Source: an uncultured Coriobacteriaceae bacterium
GTDB taxonomy: Bacteria; Actinomycetota; Coriobacteriia; Coriobacteriales; Atopobiaceae
Length of the DNA: 64,000 nucleotides
Direction: 5' to 3'
Assembly: GCA_902795065.1 (NCBI GenBank)
Contig: CADBJR010000006.1
Coordinates: forward strand, 18,753 to 82,752
Below the pieces are notes generated by a model. That model did no database searches and was not told the origin of the DNA. It saw only the letters and a list, made by a program, of their open reading frames with translations. This document shows positions 51,429-58,963 of this stretch, in pieces; the first letter of the stretch is position 1; the number at the start of each line of letters is the position of its first letter. The position numbers and the translations under genes were made by a program.

Positions 51429-51929
51429 TCAGAGGATGCCGTTTGCCGCGGCGCGCATCTTGGCGACCGCGCGGGACAGCAGCGTCGAGACCGTCGAGGC
51501 GTTCATGCCCAGCTGCTGGGCGATGTCGACGTTGCGCATATCCTCGCGGAACTTGAGCACCACGAGCTCGCGCTCGTCATCGTCGAGCACGCCGAGCAGG
51601 CGGTCGACGAGCTCGCGGTCGTCGATGACGTCCTCCTCGCTGCCCTCGGAGACGAGGATCGGGGCGATCTCGTCGACGTCGACCGTCGGACGCTCGCGGC
51701 GATAGTAGGTGTTCATGCAGTTGATGGCGATCTTGATGATCCACGTCGAGAACTTCGCCCGGTTGGGGTCGAAGCTGCGGAAGCTGCGCGCGGCGAGCAT
51801 GAACGCCTCCGAGACGATATCCTCCGCCTCGTCGCTCGCCATGCGGTAGCGGACGTAGTTGTATACGACGCTGTAGCTTTCCTGATAGAGCCGCGTGAAC
51901 TCGCGCTTCTCGAGGTCGCGCTCCGAAAG
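51429..51929 (-). CDS. ECF-like sigma-70 family RNA polymerase sigma factor
   Basis: About 166 residues. Region 2 is FTRLYQESYSVVYNYVRYRM, then AEDIVSEAFMLAARSFRSFD and KFSTWIIKIAINCMNTYY; region 4 is LDDDERELVVLKFREDMRNV, then VDIAQQLGMNASTVSTLLSRA. It is convergent with the exporter operon (39 bases between stops) and could direct transcription of it or of peptide genes. The start is unresolved. GGAGG at 51936-51940 lies 6 bases before CTT 51927-51929, which would give a chain starting SERDLEKREF. There is no in-frame ATG or GTG nearby. ATC 51944 or TTG 52013 are alternatives, but TTG lies in the probable -10 box. Confidence 0.82.
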   Translation of the reverse strand, partial: LSERDLEKREFTRLYQESYSVVYNYVRYRMASDEAEDIVSEAFMLAARSFRSFDPNRAKFSTWIIKIAINCMNTYYRRERPTVDVDEIAPILVSEGSEEDVIDDRELVDRLLGVLDDDERELVVLKFREDMRNVDIAQQLGMNASTVSTLLSRAVAKMRAAANGIL

Positions 51930-52012
51930 CCTGTTCCTCCGGATGGCCGTACGACCACCCCTTTCCGTCCGCGATTCCCCGAAAAACCGGGAATCTTCCC
52001 CGCATCCCGCCA

Positions 52013-52043
52013 AGTATATGCGCAAAGGAGCCCGCAGCGTCAA
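52013..52043 (-). promoter_or_regulatory. Candidate promoter of the sigma-factor gene
   Basis: On the minus strand TTGACG (52038-52043) and TATACT (52013-52018) are 19 bases apart. It lies between the small peptide gene and the sigma factor, so the sigma gene can be transcribed independently. It places the transcript start near 52005, downstream of the TTG codon at 52011-52013. Confidence 0.5.
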
Positions 52044-52095
52044 GGCAGAATCGACGGGGAGCGACGGCGGGACGGAACGCGCCGCCGCCGAACCG

Positions 52096-52305
52096 CTAGA
52101 AGAGGTTGTCCTCGGGGTCGTCGGGACGGAGGAACTGGCTGGGATCTCCGGCTGCGGCGAGCATATCGAGTTCGTCGTCGGCGAGCTCGACGACATCGTC
52201 GGCGCCCAGGACGAACAGGCAGCGTCCCAGCAGCGCGTCGCGGAACTCCTCGGTTCCCTTCGACAGGTCCGTCTTCATGATGCGCGAGAGCTTCTTCTCA
52301 ACCAT
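52096..52305 (-). CDS. Leader-like small peptide next to the NHLM exporter (candidate precursor)
   Basis: A 69-residue acidic peptide. The N-terminal 35 residues contain EEFRDALLGRCLFVLG with the only cysteine (C29). Residues 40-53, ELADDELDMLAAAG, resemble the E-L-x-x-V/I-x-G-G/A-G processing motif of exported peptides. The 16 residues after it are acidic and proline-rich (DPSQFLRPDDPEDNLF). The start is ATG 52305 with a strong GGAGGAG site. It precedes the sigma-factor gene on the same strand. It could be the cargo of the exporter at 46.5-51.4 kb or a regulator of the sigma factor. Confidence 0.6.
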   Translation of the reverse strand: MVEKKLSRIMKTDLSKGTEEFRDALLGRCLFVLGADDVVELADDELDMLAAAGDPSQFLRPDDPEDNLF

Positions 52306-52498
52306 GGCTCCTCCACTCGATATAGCGCTATCCCACACGTTCGATACCTTATACTCGCCCGCGGAGCAGTCCGTCTCAAAAAAGTTGGAGAAATTCGAGA
52401 AGGGTTTCCGAGAAGCGGGAATCATCCGCACCACGCCCCAGAAGGCACGTGCCGGACGGCGCCGTCCCGACCGGGGGATCTGGTCTACAATCATGTCC
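52306..52498. promoter_or_regulatory. Divergent control region of the small peptide gene and rarA
   Basis: Facing the peptide gene: palindrome ATAGCGCTAT (52322-52331), a TATAAG-like box (52348-52353, minus strand) and TTGAGA (52374-52379), inside the 14-mer CCGTCTCAAAAAAG shared with 16299-16312. Facing rarA: TACAAT at 52486-52491, 7 bases before ATG 52499, suggesting a leaderless message. Confidence 0.45.
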
Positions 52499-53851
52499 AT
52501 GGATACGCTGTTCACCAACATCGAGCGCTACAAGCGCAACCTCAACGCCCCGCTCGCGGTGCGGATGCGTCCCCAGACCCTCGACGGGTTCGTCGGCCAG
52601 GAAGCCGCGGTGGGGGAGGGCTCGTGGCTGCGCCGCGCCATCGAGCAGGATGCGCTCTCCTCGATCATCCTCTACGGTCCTGCGGGCACGGGCAAGACCA
52701 CGCTCGCGCGCATCATCGCCAACGGCACCCATGCGGCGTTCGTCGAGGTGTCGGCCGTCACGGGCACCGTCAAGGACCTGCGCCAGGCCATCGAGGCGGC
52801 CGAGAACCGCCTGCTCACCACGGGCCAGCGCACGATCCTGTTCATCGACGAGATCCACCGCTTCAACCGCACGCAGCAGGATGCCCTGCTCCATGCCGTG
52901 GAGGACCGCATCGTGGTGCTCGTGGGCGCCACCACCGAGAACCCCTTCTTCGAGGTCAACTCCGCGCTCATCTCGCGTTCGCGCGTGATCGAGCTCACGG
53001 TCCTCTCGGACGACGACATCCGCGTGCTGCTCGACCGTGCGCTCTCCGATCCGGTGGGCCTCGGGGGCCGCTACACGCTCGGCGCCGACGCCGCGGACGA
53101 GATCGTGACGCTCGCGGGCGGGGACGGCCGCGCCGCCCTCACGACGCTCGAGCTCGCGAGCCAGATGGCCACGCCGGCAGGCTCCGCGCAGGGAGCCGGC
53201 CCGTTCGAGATCACGCGCGAGCACGTGGTCGATGCCAACCCGCGCCGCGGCCTCTCCTACGACAAGCACGGCGACATGCACTACGACATCATCTCGGCGT
53301 TCATCAAATCGATGCGCGGGAGCGATCCCGATGCCGCGCTCTACTGGCTCGCCCGCATGATCGATGCCGGCGAGGACCCCAAGTTCATCGCGCGCCGCAT
53401 CATGATCTGCGCGTCCGAGGACATCGGCAACGCCGACCCGCAGGCCCTGCTCGTTGCGCACGCCGCATTCAAGGCGACCGAGGTCATCGGGTATCCGGAA
53501 TGCCGCATCAACCTCGCGCAGGCGGCCCTCTACCTGTGCCTCGCCCCCAAGAGCAACGCTGCCGAGGCGGGCATCGACGCCGCGCTCGAGGAGGTCCGCA
53601 CCGGCCCGCGCCGGGAGGTCCCCAACCATCTGCGCGACCGGCACCGCCCGGGCTCTGATGAATACGGCCCCTACCTCTACCCCCACAACTATCCTGCGGG
53701 CTGGGTCGCCCAGCGCTACCTGCCCGAGGGCCTCGAGAAAGGCGCCTTCTACACACCCGGCGCGCGCGGCTGGGAAGCATGGCGCGTCGAGGCTGCTGCA
53801 CGCGACCGCTCGGAGCAAGACGAGGGGGGCAACGCGGGCGCGGACGGCTAG
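52499..53851 (+). CDS. rarA: RarA/MgsA replication-associated recombination ATPase
   Basis: A 450-residue AAA+ protein. Walker A YGPAGTGKTTLARIIA (near residues 60-75), Walker B TILFIDEIHRFNR, sensor 1 GATTENPFFEVNSALISRSR, and the MgsA C-terminal tetramerisation region KSMRGSDPDAALYWLARM with NHLRDRHRPGSDEYGPYLYPHNYPAGWVAQRYLP. It works at stalled replication forks. ATG 52499 was preferred because a -10 TACAAT lies 7 bases upstream; ATG 52493, two codons upstream in frame, is the alternative. The stop at 53849-53851 overlaps a TAGAAT box for the next gene. Confidence 0.93.
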   Translation: MDTLFTNIERYKRNLNAPLAVRMRPQTLDGFVGQEAAVGEGSWLRRAIEQDALSSIILYGPAGTGKTTLARIIANGTHAAFVEVSAVTGTVKDLRQAIEAAENRLLTTGQRTILFIDEIHRFNRTQQDALLHAVEDRIVVLVGATTENPFFEVNSALISRSRVIELTVLSDDDIRVLLDRALSDPVGLGGRYTLGADAADEIVTLAGGDGRAALTTLELASQMATPAGSAQGAGPFEITREHVVDANPRRGLSYDKHGDMHYDIISAFIKSMRGSDPDAALYWLARMIDAGEDPKFIARRIMICASEDIGNADPQALLVAHAAFKATEVIGYPECRINLAQAALYLCLAPKSNAAEAGIDAALEEVRTGPRREVPNHLRDRHRPGSDEYGPYLYPHNYPAGWVAQRYLPEGLEKGAFYTPGARGWEAWRVEAAARDRSEQDEGGNAGADG

Positions 53852-53899
53852 AATAGGGGTACGTGCCGGCTACCGATCAATACGATCGAGGAGGAACTG

Positions 53900-54418
53900 C
53901 TCGCCATCGCGGGCGTCTGGGCCGTCGTCGAGCTCGCGCTCACCATCCGCAAGGCTCGCAAGGTCGTCGACGAGCTCTCCATCACCGCAAACGAGACCGT
54001 CGGACAGGTCCAGCCCATCATCGGCAAGGTCGACGGCATCATGGACGAGCTCGACCCCACGATCAAGCAGGTTCCCGAGCTTCTCGGCAAGGTGGGCGGC
54101 ACGCTCGACGGCGTGAACAGCATCCTGGGCGATGTCTCCGGTGCCACCGGCGCCGTCTCCAACGTGACCACGGGCGCGGCGCGTGCGGCAACCGGCGCCG
54201 TCAACACGGTCACGTCCGCGGTCGGCCGCCTCACCGGCAAGCGTCGCAAGGGCAAGAAGTCCGTCGCCGACGCACAGCTCAAGGCCGCTCCTGCCGAGGA
54301 GAAGCCCGCCGCAGCGGAGAAGCCCGCCGCCGAGGACAAGCCCGCTGCAGAGGGCAAGGACTACGTCGTCTACACCGAGGACAAGCCCGCCGAGACCGCG
54401 GATTCCAGCGCAGAGTAA
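53900..54418 (+). CDS. Membrane-anchored DUF948-like protein with Lys/Ala/Pro/Glu tail
   Basis: About 172 residues. A single N-terminal transmembrane helix (AIAGVWAVVELALTIRKA) leads to an amphipathic, probably coiled-coil region (VVDELSITANETVGQVQPII, then MDELDPTIKQVPELLGKVGG) and a low-complexity tail (EEKPAAAEKPAAEDKPAAEG). The helix and coiled-coil arrangement is typical of DUF948/YtxH-like proteins found near general-stress genes. No ATG, GTG or TTG lies in frame between the rarA stop and ATG 54041, which would remove the helix. GAGGAGG (53888-53894) sits 5 bases before CTC 53900 and 11 before ATC 53906, so the start codon is unusual or unclear. It is followed by the anti-sigma and sigma genes. 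Confidence 0.7.
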   Translation, partial: LAIAGVWAVVELALTIRKARKVVDELSITANETVGQVQPIIGKVDGIMDELDPTIKQVPELLGKVGGTLDGVNSILGDVSGATGAVSNVTTGAARAATGAVNTVTSAVGRLTGKRRKGKKSVADAQLKAAPAEEKPAAAEKPAAEDKPAAEGKDYVVYTEDKPAETADSSAE

Positions 54419-54430
54419 AGGTTCCGACAC

Positions 54431-54784
54431 ATGAAGACATCCCACGTTGAACTCTCCGTGCCCGCGGAGGCGGCATTCGCCCGCACCGTGCGCATGATGG
54501 CGGCCAACCTGGCCGTGTGCCTCGACATGAACGTCGACGATGTCGAGGAGGTCCGCATGGCCGCAGAGGAGGGCTTCGTGCTCTCCTGCGCCAGCAAGCC
54601 CGCGGTCTGCGCCATCGCGTTCGACCTCTCCGACGACGGCATCGCCATGGAGTTCCCGCTGGGTGACACGCACGATGACAGCGCCGAGCTCGAGCTCGCG
54701 CGCCTGCTCGCATCCGCGCTCTGCGACGAGTTCGCGGTCGATGAGGAGACCGCACGCATCCGCCTCGTGAAGAGGGCAAGCTAG
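54431..54784 (+). CDS. RsbW/SpoIIAB-like anti-sigma factor lacking kinase motifs
   Basis: A 117-residue protein with the GHKL-fold start of anti-sigma kinases (VELSVPAEAAFARTVRMMAA, then VDDVEEVRMAAEEGFVLSC). Normal RsbW/SpoIIAB proteins have about 140-160 residues, an N-box Asn in E-A-x-x-N and a D-x-G-x-G box. Here E46-E47-G48-F49-V50 leaves valine where Asn should be, and no D-x-G-x-G follows. It probably still binds the adjacent sigma factor but cannot phosphorylate an antagonist. The stop at 54782-54784 is one base before the sigma start, so expression is coupled. Confidence 0.72.
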   Translation: MKTSHVELSVPAEAAFARTVRMMAANLAVCLDMNVDDVEEVRMAAEEGFVLSCASKPAVCAIAFDLSDDGIAMEFPLGDTHDDSAELELARLLASALCDEFAVDEETARIRLVKRAS

Positions 54785-54785
54785 C

Positions 54786-55721
54786 ATGTCGGACTACTAC
54801 GACGACGAATACGTCGAGTTCGCCGACGAGGACGAATCCGACGAGCAGGGCTTTATCGAGGAGGAGGGGGAGGACATCCCCGACGACCTCGACGAAGCTG
54901 ATGCCGCCGAGGAGCCCGACGGGCCCGATGGAGCTTCGCGCCCTGCAGGGCAGCGCCAGCCCAAGTGGAGCAAGCTGCGCACGCGCAGGCTCTTCCGCGC
55001 CGCCCGCGCCGGCGACGCCCAGGCGCGCGAGCAGCTCATCATGGCCTACCGCGGCCTCGCCCGCAACATCGCCCGCAAGTATCGCGACCGCGACGAGGGC
55101 ATCCCGTTCGAGGATCTCGAGCAGGTTGCCTACCTCGGCCTGATCAAGGCGATCGACCGCTTCGAGCCCGAGCGCGGCTTCGAGTTCTCGACCTTCGCCA
55201 CGCCCACGATCACCGGCGAGCTCCGCCGCTACTTCCGCGACAAGGGCTGGTCGGTGCGCGTGCCGCGCCGCCTGCAGGACCTCTCCCAGAAGGTCAAGGG
55301 CGCGACCGACGACCTGGCCATCCAGCTGGGGCATACGCCCTCGGTCTCCGAGCTCGCCGAGTACCTCGGCGCATCGGTCGACGATGTCCTCGAGGCCATG
55401 GAGGCGTCGAGCGCCTACAGCTCGGTCTCGTTCGAGAAGACCTCCAACCCCGATGACGAGGATGCGCTCACCCTCATGGACTCGCTCGGTGACGAGGACC
55501 GCGACCTCACGGGAACGGATGACCGGCTGCTGCTCGACGAGGTCATCTCGTCCTTCTCGCCGCGCGAGCAGCAGGTCGTGCGCATGCGCTTCATCGAGGG
55601 CCTCACGCAGGTCGAGATCGCCAACCAGCTCGGCATCTCGCAGGTCCAGGTCTCGCGCCTGCTGCGCAAGACGCTCGGAAGGCTCCAGGAGAAGATCGGC
55701 GCCGCGGGGCTGCTCGGCTAG
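54786..55721 (+). CDS. SigB/SigF/SigG-family RNA polymerase sigma factor
   Basis: A 311-residue group 3 sigma factor. The first 58 residues are highly acidic (DDEYVEFADEDESDEQGFIE). Region 2 has GLARNIARKYRDRDEGIPFE and EDLEQVAYLGLIKAIDRFEP plus FEFSTFATPTITGELRRYF, region 3 GWSVRVPRRLQDLSQKVK, region 4 SFSPREQQVVRMRFIEGLTQ and VEIANQLGISQVQVSRLLRK. It fits general-stress or sporulation-like sigma factors. The acidic N-terminal tail is unusual and might mimic nucleic acid or hold the protein inactive. It is paired with the anti-sigma gene immediately upstream. Confidence 0.9.
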   Translation: MSDYYDDEYVEFADEDESDEQGFIEEEGEDIPDDLDEADAAEEPDGPDGASRPAGQRQPKWSKLRTRRLFRAARAGDAQAREQLIMAYRGLARNIARKYRDRDEGIPFEDLEQVAYLGLIKAIDRFEPERGFEFSTFATPTITGELRRYFRDKGWSVRVPRRLQDLSQKVKGATDDLAIQLGHTPSVSELAEYLGASVDDVLEAMEASSAYSSVSFEKTSNPDDEDALTLMDSLGDEDRDLTGTDDRLLLDEVISSFSPREQQVVRMRFIEGLTQVEIANQLGISQVQVSRLLRKTLGRLQEKIGAAGLLG

Positions 55722-55827
55722 CCGGAGCGTCCTGAAAAAACGCATCCCGCCCGTTTCGGTATGTGGATTCGGACATGGAGCTGCGCTTTCATGCCGCATC
55801 ATGCATACCGAGACGGATCGCCTGCTG

Positions 55828-55833
55828 TATAAT
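55828..55833 (+). promoter_or_regulatory. -10 box of the alaS operon
   Basis: TATAAT preceded by TG (extended -10: TGTATAAT). No good -35 is visible at 17 bases. The leader of about 60 bases contains the palindrome-like CCCCCTGCAGGGGG (55857-55870), a stem that may regulate expression; no T-box motif was recognised. Confidence 0.6.
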
Positions 55834-55898
55834 CAACCAGTTGTGCATATACAGGCCCCCTGCAGGGGGGAAGCGATAGCTGAGGAGTGCCGAGCACC

Positions 55899-58535
55899 AT
55901 GTCCGACTACAAGACGATGACCACTGCCGAGATCCGCGACGACTTCCTGAAGTTCTTCGAGTCCAAGGGCTGCAAGCTCTACCCGTCCTCGTCGCTCGTG
56001 CCCGACGACCCGTCGCTTTTGCTCACGAACGCGGGCATGAACCAGTTCAAGGAGTACTACCAGGGCATCAAGACCATGCCCGAGATCGGCGCGTGCTCCT
56101 GCCAGAAGTGCCTGCGCACCAACGACATCGACAACATCGGCGACTCGCGCCACCTCTCGTTCTTCGAGATGCTCGGCAACTTCTCGTTCGGCGGCTACTC
56201 CAAGGCCGACGCCATCGCGTGGGCGTGGGAGTTCATCACCTCCGAGGAGCACCTCGGCCTTCCCGAGGACCGTCTCTACATGACCGTCTTCGAGGACGAT
56301 GACGAGGCCATCGAGCTCTGGCATTCCCACGGCGTGCCCTACGAGCACATCAGCCGCCTCGGCGCCGACGACAACTTCTGGGCTGCCGGCCCCACCGGCC
56401 CCTGCGGCCCCTGCTCCGAGATCTACTTCGACCAGGGCCCGGAGTTCGAGGGCGAGGCGCCCGGCGATGACGGCGACCGCTACCTCGAGTTCTGGAACCT
56501 CGTCTTCACGCAGTACGACCGCCAGGAGGACGGCTCGCTGCCCGACCTGCCGCACCGCAACATCGACACCGGCATGGGCCTCGAGCGCATCGCCGCGATC
56601 ATGCAGCACAAGGGCACCAACTACGACGGCGACGTCCTGGCATCGCTCATCGGCGTCGGCGAGAGCCTCTCCGGCCGCACCTACGGCGACGACGCCCGCG
56701 CCGACCGCTCGATGCGCATCGTGGCCGACCACAGCCGCGCCGTGACCTTCATGATCGGCGACGGAATCCTGCCCTCCAACGAGGGCCGCGGCTACGTGCT
56801 GCGCCGCCTGCTGCGCCGCGCGGTCTACCACGGCCGCCTGCTCGGCATCCAGGGCATCTTCCTGTCCACCTACTCCTCCGAGGTCATGCGCCTCATGGCC
56901 GACGTGTACCCGCAGCTCACCGAGAACAAGGCCCTCATCCTGAGCCTGCTGCGCGCCGAGGAGGAGCGCTTCAACGGCACGCTCGACGCCGGCGAGGCCA
57001 AGCTCGAGGCCGCCCTCGCGACCCTCGCCGAGGGTGCCGAGCTCCCCGGCGACGTTGCCTTCCAGCTGCACGACACCTATGGATTCCCCATCGACCTCAC
57101 CCGCGAGATCTGCGAGTCCGCGGGCCACGAGGTCGACATGGACGGCTTCAACGCCTGCATGACCGAGCAGCGCGAGCGCGCCCGCGCCCACGCCGAGCAG
57201 GACGCCTGGGGCACCTTCAACGACGTGTGGGTCGCCCTCTCCGACAAGCTTCCCGCCACCGACTTCGTCGGCTACGAGCAGGAGGAGGCCGCGGCCACGG
57301 TGCTCGCGATCGTCTCCGAGGGCGCAGAGATCCTCGGTGCAGGCGAAGGCGCGAAGGTCGAGATCGTCCTCTCGTCCACGCCGTTCTACGCCGAGATGGG
57401 CGGCCAGATGGGCGACATGGGCTGGATCCTCGCCGACGGCGCGGCCGTCCGCGTGACCGACGTCCGCCATCACGACGGCGGCCTCTACGCCCACATCGGC
57501 ACGGTCGAGGAGGGCGGCATCGAGGTCGGCTCCTCCGTCACCGCGACCATCGACCACGGCCGCCGCGAGCTCATCCGCCGCAACCACACGGCCACGCACC
57601 TGCTCGACGCGGCGCTCAAGAAGGTCCTCGGCGAGCATGTCAACCAGGCCGGCTCGCTCGTGGCCCCTGACCGCCTGCGCTTCGACTTCACCCACTTCGA
57701 GGCCATGACCAAGGATGAGATCGACCGCGTCGAGGGCATGGTCAACGCCGAGATCTTCGCCGCCAAGCCCGTCATCACGCAGGTCATGGGCATCGACGAG
57801 GCCAAGGCATCCGGCGCCGTCGCCCTGTTCGGCGAGAAGTACGGCGACGTCGTGCGCGTCGTCTCCTGCGGCACCGAGGACGCCCCGTTCTCGCGCGAGC
57901 TCTGCGGTGGCACGCATGCGCGCAACACCGCCGAGATCGGCCTGTTCAAGATCGTCTCCGAGGGTTCCGTGGGCTCCAACGCCCGCCGCATCGAGGCCGT
58001 CACCTCGGTGGGCGCCATCAACTACCTCGACGAGCGCCTGACCATGGTCGACGAGGTCGCCGCATCGCTCAAGTGCCGTCCCGCCGACGTACCTGCGCGC
58101 GTCGCCGCCCTCATCGCCGAGCGCGCCGAGGCCGAGAAGAAGCTCGCCGCCGCCCTCACCGGCGGCCAGTCCTCCAAGCTCGCATCCGCCCTCGCCGGAG
58201 CCGTCGACAAGGGCGCCTACAAGCTCGTCGTCGCACGCGTCGACGGCATCGGCGGCAAGGAGATCCGCAACGCCTGGGACAGCATCCGCGACCAGCTCGG
58301 CGGCTCCTGCGCCTGCGTGCTCGCCTCCGCCACCGACGACGGCAAGGTCGCCCTGCTCGCGGGCGCGACCGATGACGCCGTCAGCGCGGGCTTCTCCGCC
58401 GGCAACGTCATCAAGCAGATCGCGGGCCTCGTGGGCGGCCGCGGCGGCGGCAAGGCCAACATGGCCCAGGCCGGCGGCACGGACGCCTCCGGCATCGACG
58501 CCGCGCTCGCCGCGGCGCGGGAGATGCTCGCCTAG
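55899..58535 (+). CDS. alaS: Alanyl-tRNA synthetase
   Basis: An 878-residue class II synthetase. The aminoacylation core starts EIRDDFLKFFESKGC; motif 2 and 3 regions are LRTNDIDNIGDSRHLSFFEM and HRNIDTGMGLERIAAIMQ. The editing domain has HTATHLLDAAL (H-x-x-x-H) and LCGGTHARNT (C-x-x-x-H), so the zinc site that clears Ser-tRNA is intact. The C-terminal C-Ala domain ends AGGTDASGIDAALAAARE. The length matches E. coli AlaRS (876). ATG 55899 has GAGGAG upstream. It abuts ruvX with no spacing. Confidence 0.97.
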   Translation: MSDYKTMTTAEIRDDFLKFFESKGCKLYPSSSLVPDDPSLLLTNAGMNQFKEYYQGIKTMPEIGACSCQKCLRTNDIDNIGDSRHLSFFEMLGNFSFGGYSKADAIAWAWEFITSEEHLGLPEDRLYMTVFEDDDEAIELWHSHGVPYEHISRLGADDNFWAAGPTGPCGPCSEIYFDQGPEFEGEAPGDDGDRYLEFWNLVFTQYDRQEDGSLPDLPHRNIDTGMGLERIAAIMQHKGTNYDGDVLASLIGVGESLSGRTYGDDARADRSMRIVADHSRAVTFMIGDGILPSNEGRGYVLRRLLRRAVYHGRLLGIQGIFLSTYSSEVMRLMADVYPQLTENKALILSLLRAEEERFNGTLDAGEAKLEAALATLAEGAELPGDVAFQLHDTYGFPIDLTREICESAGHEVDMDGFNACMTEQRERARAHAEQDAWGTFNDVWVALSDKLPATDFVGYEQEEAAATVLAIVSEGAEILGAGEGAKVEIVLSSTPFYAEMGGQMGDMGWILADGAAVRVTDVRHHDGGLYAHIGTVEEGGIEVGSSVTATIDHGRRELIRRNHTATHLLDAALKKVLGEHVNQAGSLVAPDRLRFDFTHFEAMTKDEIDRVEGMVNAEIFAAKPVITQVMGIDEAKASGAVALFGEKYGDVVRVVSCGTEDAPFSRELCGGTHARNTAEIGLFKIVSEGSVGSNARRIEAVTSVGAINYLDERLTMVDEVAASLKCRPADVPARVAALIAERAEAEKKLAAALTGGQSSKLASALAGAVDKGAYKLVVARVDGIGGKEIRNAWDSIRDQLGGSCACVLASATDDGKVALLAGATDDAVSAGFSAGNVIKQIAGLVGGRGGGKANMAQAGGTDASGIDAALAAAREMLA

Positions 58536-58958
58536 ATGCGGGTCCTCGCGCTCGACATAGGCGAGAGGCGCATCGGGATCGCCGTGAGCGACCCGCGCGG
58601 CGCCATCGCGTCGCCCGTGTGCGTGCTGCCAGCGGCCGACGTCCTCGCCAACGCGCCCTCGTGGCGCCGCGTCCTCGAGGACTGGGAACCGGAGCTGCTC
58701 GTCTGCGGGCTTCCGCTCACCCTCGGGGGAGAGGAGGGCCCGCAGGCCGTCGATATCAGCGGGAAAGCGCGCGCGATCGCCGCAAGATGCGCTCTTCCCT
58801 TGGAGTTTTGCGACGAGAGGCTCTCCTCGGCGGAGGCGAAGCGTATCCTACATGAGCAGGGTTTGAGCGAGAAGGACATGCGCGGCAAGGTCGATATGGT
58901 CGCCGCGTCGCTCTTCCTCCAGTCCTGGCTGGACGCCGGGCAGACCGATAGGGCATAG
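58536..58958 (+). CDS. ruvX: RuvX/YqgF Holliday-junction resolvase-like nuclease
   Basis: A 140-residue RNase H-fold protein that processes pre-16S rRNA 5' ends and branched DNA. ALDIGERRIGIAVSDP holds the first catalytic Asp, FCDERLSSAEA the Glu/Arg block and KVDMVAASLFLQSWL the final Asp. The start is the base after the alaS stop, so translation is coupled. Confidence 0.93.
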   Translation: MRVLALDIGERRIGIAVSDPRGAIASPVCVLPAADVLANAPSWRRVLEDWEPELLVCGLPLTLGGEEGPQAVDISGKARAIAARCALPLEFCDERLSSAEAKRILHEQGLSEKDMRGKVDMVAASLFLQSWLDAGQTDRA

Positions 58959-58963
58959 GAACC

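Noticed and set aside
52005-52007. ATG near 52005 as start of the sigma factor
   Set aside because: It is in the wrong frame; the resulting chain is Arg-rich and would not reach region 2 without a frameshift.
53863-54450. GTG-started open frame in another frame over the DUF948-like gene
   Set aside because: It is Arg/Gly-rich without a plausible fold, while the other frame has a transmembrane helix and coiled-coil pattern.
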